The translations under genes and the position numbers were made by a program. From Treponema sp. (lineage in GTDB: Bacteria; Spirochaetota; Spirochaetia; Treponematales; Breznakiellaceae): a stretch of DNA of 5,124 nucleotides. Shown here piece by piece: positions 1 to 5,006 of the stretch. The notes beneath the pieces were generated by a model. That model did no database searches, had not been told where the DNA came from, and worked only from the letters and a program-made list of their open reading frames with translations. The stretch's first letter is position 1; each line of letters opens with the position of its first letter. The DNA lies in NCBI GenBank assembly GCA_031257595.1, contig JAIROH010000137.1, positions 1 through 5,124 on the forward strand. The letters run 5' to 3'.

Positions 1-1094
1 AGAGGGAAATTGCCTTCGGGAAAACCGATACGGTCAAAGGCTTCGGCGCAGGCCGTCACGACTTCGACGGCGCGCGGATCGGCGAGACCCACGTCCTCAC
101 TTGCGAGGATTATCATCCGTCTGAATATAAACGACGGATCCTCTCCCTCGCGGACCATCTTGGCAAGCCAGTAAAGCGCCGCGTCGGGATCGCTGCCCCG
201 GACGCTTTTTATGAACGCGCTGATCGTGTCGAAATGGTAGTCGCCGTCCCGGTCGTACAGTACGGCCCGTTTCTGTATGCTTTCCTCGGCCGTCTTTACC
301 GATATGGTTATTTGAGCCCCGTCGGGCGGAGGCCAGCTTTGTCCCGGGCCGAAAATCCCGTCGGAAGTCCCGTCGGAACCTGAACTTTTGCCGGAATGCA
401 ACTTCCAGGGGCTTGTTTCGACGGCGAGTTCCAGGGCGTTAAGAAGGCTTCGGGCGTCGCCGCCGGAAACTTCGACAAGGTGTTCCAGGGCGCCCTGTTC
501 AAAGGTTACGTTCCATCTGCCGTAACCCCGTTCCGTGTCCGCCATGGTCCGTTTCGCCGTTTCCATAAGATCGGCGGGACTGAGGCTTTTAAGCTGAAAG
601 ATCCGGCTCCGGCTGACCAGGGCGCGGTTTACCTCAAAAAACGGATTTTCCGTTGTCGCCCCGACAAGGATAACCGTGCCGTTTTCCACCCAGGGGAGCA
701 GGGCGTCCTGCTGGGCCTTGTTCCAGCGATGAACCTCGTCCACAAACAGAATCGTTCGTTTGCCGTACAGCCGCCGCCGTTCGTCGGCCCTGTCGATTGC
801 TTCCCGTATGTCCTTTACCCCGGAAAGCACCGCGTTAAGGCTTTCAAATGAGCTGCGGGTCGTGTTGGCGATAACCCTGGCAAGGCTTGTTTTACCGGTC
901 CCCGGCGGACCGTAAAAAATAACCGACGAAAGGCGGTCGGCCTGTATCGCCCGGCGAAGCAGCCTGCCGGGACCGACGATATGCCCCTGACCGATAACCT
1001 CGTCCAGGGTACGGGGACGCATCCTGTCGGCCAGGGGGCCGGAATCGGGAGAAGTCGAATTCACCGGACCGGCCGCGGAAAAAAGATCGGACAC
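1..1094 (-). CDS. rarA: Replication-associated recombination protein RarA (MgsA), AAA+ ATPase, 3' end outside window
   Basis: Cytosolic AAA+ ATPase of the RarA/MgsA/WRNIP1 family, which acts at stalled replication forks together with SSB and the clamp-loader machinery. The 364 visible residues are collinear with E. coli RarA: PLADRMRP entry motif (20-27), Walker A GPPGTGKT (62-69), SGVKDIREAI (91-100), Walker B ILFVDE followed by VHRWNKAQQDALLP (115-134), sensor 1 GATTEN (145-150), arginine-finger region SRSR (161-164), sensor 2 region GGDARSLLNALE (211-222), then the C-terminal signature KSVRGSDPDAALYW (296-309) and ASEDVGLADPRA (331-342). The GTG at 1094 is chosen because SDLFS-type starts about 20 residues before PLAxRMRP suit the family. 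An in-frame ATG at 1130 would add 12 residues and overlap the lipoprotein gene; neither start has a strong Shine-Dalgarno. A G/S/P/D-rich stretch of about 25 residues (roughly 234-260) has no counterpart in the E. coli protein as I recall it. The stop codon lies beyond the left edge. It is the last visible gene of the minus-strand cluster, 5 nt after the lipoprotein. Confidence 0.95.
   Translation of the reverse strand, partial: MSDLFSAAGPVNSTSPDSGPLADRMRPRTLDEVIGQGHIVGPGRLLRRAIQADRLSSVIFYGPPGTGKTSLARVIANTTRSSFESLNAVLSGVKDIREAIDRADERRRLYGKRTILFVDEVHRWNKAQQDALLPWVENGTVILVGATTENPFFEVNRALVSRSRIFQLKSLSPADLMETAKRTMADTERGYGRWNVTFEQGALEHLVEVSGGDARSLLNALELAVETSPWKLHSGKSSGSDGTSDGIFGPGQSWPPPDGAQITISVKTAEESIQKRAVLYDRDGDYHFDTISAFIKSVRGSDPDAALYWLAKMVREGEDPSFIFRRMIILASEDVGLADPRAVEVVTACAEAFDRIGFPEGNFP
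356..379 (-). repeat. Two tandem 12-bp repeats inside rarA
   Basis: Two adjacent 12-bp units, TCCCGTCGGAAG and TCCCGTCGGAAC on the plus strand, differ only at the last base. They are in frame and encode SDG-rich residues in the low-complexity linker of RarA. The length is a multiple of three, so gain or loss of a unit would keep the frame. Replication slippage is the likely origin (inference). Confidence 0.7.
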
Positions 1095-1099
1095 GGCTT

Positions 1100-2221
1100 C
1101 TAGTAGACGCCGTTGTCTTCCCCGTTCCATTGGGCGGTACCCCGCCGGACACGGTACGACCAAACCCCGTTTTTTTGGGTAGAAGCGACGATAATCGGGC
1201 GGCTTGCGTCATCACCGGAATTAGAATTAGGTATAACGTAGAGTGAATTAACCGGGTGTTTTCCTATTGCCGAGGTTTCCCTGGAACCGGGATCAATACT
1301 GGTGGTTCTGGTAGGACCGGTAGTAGGGGCGGTATTTCCGGGAACAAAAACACCTGATGAATTGACATTCCCCGATCCGTCAAGATCGAGTTCCCGGTAG
1401 CCGTAGGGGAAGGTTCCGCTTCCGTCCTGGAGTCCGAGGAGAATTTTTTTATCGCCGCCGTGTTCCCATAACGCCATGCCACCGGTAAATTTAACGCCGG
1501 TTGAAATAGAACCGCTGAAATTGGGCGTGGCGCTGTCCTGGTAAACAACGTGTTGGCCGCTGTTTACGGCGATTACCGTCGATCCAACGGCTATAATACC
1601 CTTAACTGAAGCATTATATACTTTTATCGCCGTTGTACCGGATACCGTAAAAATACCGGTATTTTGAGTATCCCCTGCCGTACAAATGTAGTAATTGGTT
1701 CCGTCCCAGGCCGCTCCCCGAAGCAGGCCGCCTACGCCGCCGGTTATTGACGTTGAAGGGGATTCGTAGTCATACACGGCCGAACCGTCTCCGATAAACA
1801 GTTTTTCGTACGCGCCGAAAATCTTCTGGGCTCCGTGTTTGGATACGCCTTGAGTCCAGTTGTCGCCGCCATCGGTAGACTTATATATAGCGCCTCCTTC
1901 AACAAGGACATACAGGCCCACTGCCGTACCGGCGGAGTTCACTGCCGCGACGGCCAGGATAGGCCCCGACGGCTTGCTTCCGGTCTGTACCCATTGGTTT
2001 AGATTTGGTCCGCCGCTGTAGTTATATTTCCAGACGCTTTCTCTGTTGGCGACGTACAACGCTCCGTTATACTCCACAATTTCCGTCGGCGCTCCCTTGA
2101 TTATTGGATCTATTGGAGGATATTCAAGGTATATATACCAAAAAAGCGGTTCCTGGGTGCAGGCCGCGAAAAAAGAAACCAGGAAAAGTACGGCGGGGAC
2201 AAAAAGTCGTTTTGTTTTCAT
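1100..2221 (-). CDS. Putative outer-surface or periplasmic lipoprotein with Asp-box (beta-propeller-like)
   Basis: A 373-residue exported lipoprotein of unknown function. Residues 1-21 form a lipoprotein signal: basic MKTKR, a hydrophobic core, then F-A-A-C with the acylated cysteine at position 21. This lipobox has Phe at -3, a loose version of the kind tolerated in spirochaetes. The mature part is rich in Gly, Ser, Thr, Asn and Tyr and in short beta-type segments. KSTDGGDNW (114-122) is a textbook Asp-box (S-x-D-x-G-x-x-W), a motif of sialidase-like and other beta-propellers. Phrases such as ALYVANRESVWKYN and LYVLVEGGAIYKS look like propeller blades. The C-terminus (NGVWSYR ... QWNGEDNGVY) resembles, by memory, other treponemal lipoproteins. 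No catalytic site is recognisable, so binding is as likely as hydrolysis. The ATG lies one base after the stop of the barrel gene; a GAGGT about 12 nt upstream is distant for a Shine-Dalgarno, which suggests translational coupling. Confidence 0.8.
   Translation of the reverse strand: MKTKRLFVPAVLFLVSFFAACTQEPLFWYIYLEYPPIDPIIKGAPTEIVEYNGALYVANRESVWKYNYSGGPNLNQWVQTGSKPSGPILAVAAVNSAGTAVGLYVLVEGGAIYKSTDGGDNWTQGVSKHGAQKIFGAYEKLFIGDGSAVYDYESPSTSITGGVGGLLRGAAWDGTNYYICTAGDTQNTGIFTVSGTTAIKVYNASVKGIIAVGSTVIAVNSGQHVVYQDSATPNFSGSISTGVKFTGGMALWEHGGDKKILLGLQDGSGTFPYGYRELDLDGSGNVNSSGVFVPGNTAPTTGPTRTTSIDPGSRETSAIGKHPVNSLYVIPNSNSGDDASRPIIVASTQKNGVWSYRVRRGTAQWNGEDNGVY
1650..1665. repeat. 16-bp perfect palindrome within the lipoprotein gene
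   Basis: AAAATACCGGTATTTT is a perfect 16-bp palindrome centred between 1657 and 1658, inside the coding region. It is operator-like in form, but it is far from any start codon and a chance occurrence is credible. No function is assigned. Confidence 0.5.
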
Positions 2222-2222
2222 G

Positions 2223-2870
2223 TTAAAAATGGTACCTCACCCCAATACTGGCTTCAAGAAAAAACCCGTTGATATTTATCGTGCCCGAATGACGATCCGC
2301 CATGGCCGGATCGTCACGGACGCCGGTCCATTGGGGAACCCACCAGAAGCCGGCGTTTACTCCGAAAGACCAATCCGGGTTAAAACGGAAAAAAACCGCC
2401 GCCGCCGGCTTGGCAAAAAAGCCAAAATAGCTGCCGCCAAGACGCTGCTGCGGGGCGAAGCCTACCATAAGCGACAGGGGGAATTCAAAACGCCGGAAAA
2501 TGAACTGATAGCCGGTTTTGAAACCGATAGGTACGATAAAATAGTTGTTCTCGCCTTCGGTGGAAAAGAAAGCCCCGGAAAGTTCAGCCCCCAAAAACCA
2601 GTGGGAATTCAGAAAATAAGTATAGGACAGAGAAGCCATGCCGCCGAAATTCATCTTTGTCGGTAAAACGCCCTTTTCCGTGTCCGCGTAAAAAAGGGGA
2701 AAAACCAGTCCCAGGTGCATATTGAATGTCTGATCGCCGCGGGAATACAGGTTGGGCAAATATCCCGACCAGTCCGTTTCTATCGGCGCGTCTTCGTCGT
2801 CTTCCTGGGCAAAAAGGGAAACACAGAAAAAAAGGCAAACAAGTACCGGTAAATGACGTGGAAATCGCAT
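2223..2870 (-). CDS. Small outer-membrane beta-barrel protein, probably 8-stranded
   Basis: A 215-residue exported protein. Residues 1-21 form a Sec signal peptide with probable cleavage after SLFA, followed by an acidic mature start (QEDDEDAP). The rest shows about eight alternating amphipathic segments rich in aromatics, near 49-62, 73-87, 91-104, 110-125, 127-139, 148-163, 167-178 and 202-215. The chain ends in VRYHF: a terminal Phe with alternating hydrophobics is the classical signal for insertion by the BAM complex. The size matches 8-stranded barrels of the OmpW/OmpA-domain class, and T. pallidum has predicted small barrels of this kind; a specific orthologue cannot be named from the sequence alone. 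The ATG at 2870 follows the HIT stop codon by 4 nt, and the lipoprotein gene starts 1 nt after its own stop, so the three are almost certainly co-transcribed. The G-rich stretch before the ATG is too close (1 nt) for a good Shine-Dalgarno, so coupling to HIT translation is plausible. No enzymatic motif is seen. Confidence 0.8.
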   Translation of the reverse strand: MRFPRHLPVLVCLFFCVSLFAQEDDEDAPIETDWSGYLPNLYSRGDQTFNMHLGLVFPLFYADTEKGVLPTKMNFGGMASLSYTYFLNSHWFLGAELSGAFFSTEGENNYFIVPIGFKTGYQFIFRRFEFPLSLMVGFAPQQRLGGSYFGFFAKPAAAVFFRFNPDWSFGVNAGFWWVPQWTGVRDDPAMADRHSGTININGFFLEASIGVRYHF

Positions 2871-2874
2871 ACCC

Positions 2875-3390
2875 CTACTTTAGCAATTTTTCCGTTCCTT
2901 TACAATGGCTTGACCCGGACGCGAAAATTTCACGGAGTTTCTGTTTGGTCTTTTCAATGTCCTCCACAAGAACCCGTTTCCCCGCCAAAAGTTCCGCGAT
3001 GCCGATTTCCCGGGGATAGCGGGGGATAATGTGCAGATGCAGGTGTTCTATCGAAGCCCCGGCGGCAAGTCCCATATTGTAGCCGATATTGTAGCCGGCG
3101 GGACCGTACAGGGAATCCAGAGCCTCCAGCGCCATGTCCAGAGATCTGTCCATATCGCGCCGTTCTTCACCGGGGACTTCCCTGATATCGGTGACATGCC
3201 GCAAAGGGAACAGCAGAAGGTGGCCGGGATTATAGGGGTACAGGTTAACCGCGAGGCCCGTGTGGGCGCTTTTGTGGACAAGGGTATCCGTTACGGCGGG
3301 ATTTTCATCCCGAATCTGGCAGAGGATGCAGCCTTCCGGCCGCTTTCCCTTGATATAAGCCAGTTTTTCGAAATTAAAGAAGTATTCCAC
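2875..3390 (-). CDS. HIT-family (histidine triad) nucleotide hydrolase/phosphorylase
   Basis: A cytosolic 171-residue histidine triad protein. The active-site block is clear: GYNMGLAAGASIEHLHLHIIPRY (about 103-125), with the triad H116-x-H118-x-H120 and the upstream Asn/Gly/Ser that position the nucleotide phosphate. An N-terminal C21-x-x-C24 followed by PYNPGHLLLFPLRHV (52-66) matches the zinc-binding CxxC plus H pattern of HIT proteins of the Ap4A phosphorylase/FHIT-like branch. Members cleave dinucleoside polyphosphates or nucleoside phosphoramidates; the substrate cannot be decided here. A charged C-terminal helix (140-171) makes it longer than the roughly 115-residue HinT core and closer to the Ap4A phosphorylase-like group. 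The start is GTG at 3390, preceded after two T by an uninterrupted run of eight G that can act as a crude Shine-Dalgarno. The gene follows the SPFH gene by 9 nt and precedes the barrel gene by 4 nt. Confidence 0.92.
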   Translation of the reverse strand: MEYFFNFEKLAYIKGKRPEGCILCQIRDENPAVTDTLVHKSAHTGLAVNLYPYNPGHLLLFPLRHVTDIREVPGEERRDMDRSLDMALEALDSLYGPAGYNIGYNMGLAAGASIEHLHLHIIPRYPREIGIAELLAGKRVLVEDIEKTKQKLREIFASGSSHCKGTEKLLK

Positions 3391-3392
3391 AA

Positions 3393-3400
3393 CCCCCCCC
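3393..3400 (-). repeat. G8 homopolymer at the ribosome-binding position of the HIT gene
   Basis: Eight C on the plus strand (eight G in the mRNA) span the junction of the two genes. The first G is the last base of the upstream TAG stop, and the tract ends 2 nt before the GTG start of the HIT gene. It is the longest G/C homopolymer I noticed in the window. G-rich RNA here can pair with the CCUCC of 16S rRNA, so tract length could set the spacing to the start. Poly-G tracts are known phase-variable elements in Treponema pallidum; variability here is only an inference. Confidence 0.75.
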
Positions 3401-4233
3401 TACGGTACGGGGCTTTCGCCGGGAACATTCCCCGAAGGAGGAATGCCTTTTTCCAGAGCCAGGTAGTTAAGCAGTATCGGATATTTGCTCAACAGTTCCC
3501 CGTAAAGGGTTAATTCATCGAAGCGGCGCCTGGACGAAATGGTTTCTTCCGCCATGCGGCCAAGATCGGCGCTGAGGATCTGCCGCTGTCTCGCGATATA
3601 GTCTTCGTAAAAACCCCTGACTTCTCTATAAAGCACAAAATCGGGAAATTTGAGGATTTCAACGCTTATCGTCAGGTTGTCCGTATCGGGAAACGCCGCT
3701 TTCAATTCCTGTTCCAGCTCCGGTATCGACCCGCTTGCCCTGATCCGCTCCAGAACATCTTCCTTTTCGGCATAGCTCCAGAGATTTTCGCGGACGCGGC
3801 TTTCGATTTCCAGCGACAGTTTTTTCACATAGGTGTCCAAATCTTCCTGGGAAGCCATGTTCCGCCGTTCAACCATACCGGGCAGGGCTTCGGGCCGCAG
3901 GGAACAGGAAACGGAGCCTTTTAGTTCATAGGAAAAATCGGTCTTGAGCCCGGCCATTGCCGAATAAACGTCCCCGGAGGGAAGGCTGCCTTTAATTTCT
4001 ATGGGGAAGGACGATTCCGGCATGGTATAAACCTGGACCGTTGTATTGGTTGGAATAAGCTTATACCAGACCCAGCGGAATTCCCCCGGCCGTACCACGC
4101 TGCCATCGGTTCCGTGCGTTTTGGAACGGATTACCCCGTATGATCCGGGCGGAACCTGAAATTGAGCCCACCCGAGAAAAAAACAGGCGCCGGCAAGGCC
4201 AAGCAGAATCAGTATTGTTAATACTTTCCTCAT
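3400..4233 (-). CDS. Membrane-anchored SPFH/band-7-like protein
   Basis: A 277-residue protein with one N-terminal transmembrane or uncleaved signal-anchor helix (VLTILILLGLAGACFFLGW, about 4-22). A domain of the stomatin/prohibitin/flotillin/HflK type follows: VPPGSYGVIRSKTHG (27-41), then VVRPGEFRWVWYKLIPTNTTVQVY (46-69), a beta-rich middle part (FSYELKGSVSCSLRPE), and a helical segment (LDTYVKKLSLEIESRVRENL). The last 80 residues are charged helix (RQRQILSADLGRMAEETISSRRRFDE) ending in a Pro/Gly-rich tail. SPFH proteins form large membrane-bound oligomers that organise membrane domains or regulate proteases; the partner here is unknown. The ATG at 4233 is preferred because it places basic MRK directly before the hydrophobic core and coincides with the predicted transcription start. 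An in-frame ATG at 4251 (MPYHSI extension) would lie upstream of that start site. First gene of the minus-strand cluster, divergent from the membrane protein/aroH pair. Confidence 0.7.
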   Translation of the reverse strand: MRKVLTILILLGLAGACFFLGWAQFQVPPGSYGVIRSKTHGTDGSVVRPGEFRWVWYKLIPTNTTVQVYTMPESSFPIEIKGSLPSGDVYSAMAGLKTDFSYELKGSVSCSLRPEALPGMVERRNMASQEDLDTYVKKLSLEIESRVRENLWSYAEKEDVLERIRASGSIPELEQELKAAFPDTDNLTISVEILKFPDFVLYREVRGFYEDYIARQRQILSADLGRMAEETISSRRRFDELTLYGELLSKYPILLNYLALEKGIPPSGNVPGESPVP

Positions 4234-4244
4234 GATACTATGAT
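4215..4244 (+). promoter_or_regulatory. Predicted sigma-70-type promoter of the membrane protein/aroH unit
   Basis: TTGTTA (4215-4220), an 18-bp spacer and TATGAT (4239-4244), five of six bases of the -10 consensus. The expected +1 is at 4250-4251, the first bases of the ATG at 4250. The -35 lies inside the first codons of the SPFH gene. The -10 shares five bases with the minus-strand -10. Confidence 0.5.
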
Positions 4245-4268
4245 AGGGCATGAAGCGAAATTTAACAA
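4240..4268 (-). promoter_or_regulatory. Predicted sigma-70-type promoter of the SPFH operon
   Basis: On the minus strand TTGTTA (4268-4263) is followed by a 17-bp spacer and TATCAT (4245-4240), five of six bases of the -10 consensus. The expected +1, seven bases past the last base of the -10, falls on 4233, which is exactly the A of the SPFH ATG. The promoter lies partly inside the first codons of the divergent membrane-protein gene. Confidence 0.55.
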
Positions 4269-4597
4269 CCAAGTCTTTGTTCGGAGCGCTTGTTACCTGG
4301 ACCGTCCGGCTTGTTTTTGGTTTTACGGTTCTGATAATCGGGGGTTATTGTTTGGGTTCATACATGGGCTTTGAAGACGACGTACAGTTTTTTTTGATCA
4401 GGCTGTGTATGTTCGTATCCGTGCTGCTCTGTCTCGCTTCGGTTTGGGGGTTTTTTCTCGATATCCTGTACGTATTTCGCTATAAAAACAGCCGTTTTCT
4501 TTTTGGCGTGGCCGGATACGCCCTGCTCGTGCTGTTTGGAAGCCTGGCCGCCTGCGCCGCGGCGTTTATACTCAGTCTGGCGGGAGGAAACGCGTGA
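4250..4597 (+). CDS. Small integral membrane protein, three predicted helices, unknown function
   Basis: I do not recognise this 115-residue protein. It has a basic N-terminus (MKRNLTTK) and three long hydrophobic segments, near residues 16-37, 47-76 and 83-111, joined by short loops: an acidic one (GFEDD, 40-44) and a basic one (RYKNSR, 77-82). By the positive-inside rule the N-terminus and the second loop would be cytoplasmic. The first segment carries an Arg (R20) and the second an Arg at position 51 and an Asp at 71. It contains several Cys but no motif of a known transporter or enzyme. The ATG at 4250 has no usable Shine-Dalgarno (AGGG ends 1 nt before it) and coincides with the predicted transcription start, so translation may be leaderless; a later TTG (codon 10) is a less likely alternative. 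It overlaps the chorismate mutase start by 4 nt. Confidence 0.75.
   Translation: MKRNLTTKSLFGALVTWTVRLVFGFTVLIIGGYCLGSYMGFEDDVQFFLIRLCMFVSVLLCLASVWGFFLDILYVFRYKNSRFLFGVAGYALLVLFGSLAACAAAFILSLAGGNA
4582..4587 (+). promoter_or_regulatory. Shine-Dalgarno sequence of aroH
   Basis: GGGAGG lies 6 nt before the GTG at 4594, inside the 3' end of the preceding gene. It is the best ribosome-binding site in the window and fixes the GTG as the aroH start. Confidence 0.85.
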
Positions 4598-4950
4598 AAA
4601 AACTTGCGGCGCTGCGGGGAGCGGTACGGACGGAAAACACCGAAAAAGACATAGCCGAACAGGTTGTCCGTTTATATGACAGGCTTCTCCGGTCCAACAA
4701 TCTCGCCGAACAAGACATTGTCTCCGTTATTTTTTCCGTTACCGGCGACATCGACGCCCTTAATCCCGCCGCGGCTCTGCGAAACGCCGGCAGGGCGGAA
4801 CAGCTTGCCCTTATGGTGTTCCAGGAGGGCCGTTTTTCCGGCGGCCTTTCCGGAACCGTCCGGGTTCTGATTCATTGCGGCCTGGAAGGGTCTCCCCGTC
4901 ATGTTTACATGAACGGAGCGGAGGTCCTGCGGCCGGACCGGGCGCCCTGA
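4594..4950 (+). CDS. aroH: Chorismate mutase, monofunctional AroH type
   Basis: A cytosolic enzyme converting chorismate to prephenate, the first committed step to phenylalanine and tyrosine. The 118 residues align over nearly their whole length with the trimeric Bacillus subtilis AroH (127 residues). Matching positions are LRGAVRTENT (7-16, with Arg8 for catalytic Arg7), TGDIDALNPAAALR (50-63, Arg63), QEGRFSGGL (77-85, Glu78), VRVLI (89-93, Arg90) and RHVYMNGAEVLRPD (102-115, Tyr105 for Tyr108). Two pocket residues differ: Asn57 where B. subtilis has Phe57, and Val75 where it has Cys75. The C-terminal tail after LRPD is only three residues, about six shorter. Such proteins lack the AroQ helical fold and are not fused to a dehydratase or dehydrogenase. 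The GTG start overlaps the stop of the membrane-protein gene (GTGA) behind a strong Shine-Dalgarno, so translation is probably coupled. No other aromatic-pathway gene is visible nearby. Confidence 0.93.
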   Translation: MKKLAALRGAVRTENTEKDIAEQVVRLYDRLLRSNNLAEQDIVSVIFSVTGDIDALNPAAALRNAGRAEQLALMVFQEGRFSGGLSGTVRVLIHCGLEGSPRHVYMNGAEVLRPDRAP

Positions 4951-4968
4951 TCTGTCCGCCGCGCCGCC

Positions 4969-4998
4969 TTGCAGCGTCCGGCGTTGTTCCGCTATAAT
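4969..4998 (+). promoter_or_regulatory. Predicted promoter of the tRNA-Thr gene
   Basis: A perfect TATAAT (4993-4998) lies 18 bp after TTGCAG (4969-4974), which keeps the TTG of the -35 consensus. The expected +1 is at about 5005, two bases before the mature tRNA 5' end. No intrinsic terminator (hairpin plus T run) is visible between aroH and this promoter, so read-through from aroH is possible. Confidence 0.65.
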
Positions 4999-5006
4999 AA
5001 TCATGC

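Larger units (their letters stand above)
1..4233 (-). other. Probable five-gene operon: SPFH - HIT - OMP barrel - lipoprotein - rarA
   Basis: Five same-strand genes are separated by 9, 4, 1 and 5 nt with no room for internal terminators between them. The only recognisable upstream promoter is at 4240-4268. Three products belong to the envelope (anchored SPFH protein, outer-membrane barrel, lipoprotein) and two are cytosolic (HIT enzyme, RarA). Internal promoters within coding sequence cannot be excluded, and the 3' end lies outside the window. Confidence 0.7.

Noticed and set aside
396..851. Plus-strand open frame of 151 codons
   Set aside because: It is antisense to rarA, whose protein motifs are unmistakable on the minus strand; the translated product has no recognisable domain.
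892..1215. Minus-strand open frame of 107 codons overlapping the lipoprotein and rarA ends
   Set aside because: It is another frame over the start of rarA; the conserved RarA residues, including Walker A, are in the frame beginning at 1094.
2046..2666. Plus-strand open frame of 206 codons
   Set aside because: It lies antisense to the start of the lipoprotein gene and most of the barrel gene. Its Arg/Lys-rich composition is what reverse reading of such genes gives, and it lacks a Shine-Dalgarno.
3031..3513. Plus-strand open frame of 160 codons
   Set aside because: Antisense to the HIT gene, including the conserved HLHLH block, and running across the HIT/SPFH junction; no domain signal of its own.
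4234..4251. Six-codon N-terminal extension of the SPFH protein (ATG at 4251)
   Set aside because: It would place MPYHSI before the basic MRK and the membrane helix, has no Shine-Dalgarno, and lies upstream of the predicted transcription start.
4951..4992. Possible hairpin terminator after aroH in the GC-rich spacer
   Set aside because: Short complementary GC segments can be found, but no T run follows, and the stretch is better explained as the upstream part of the tRNA promoter.
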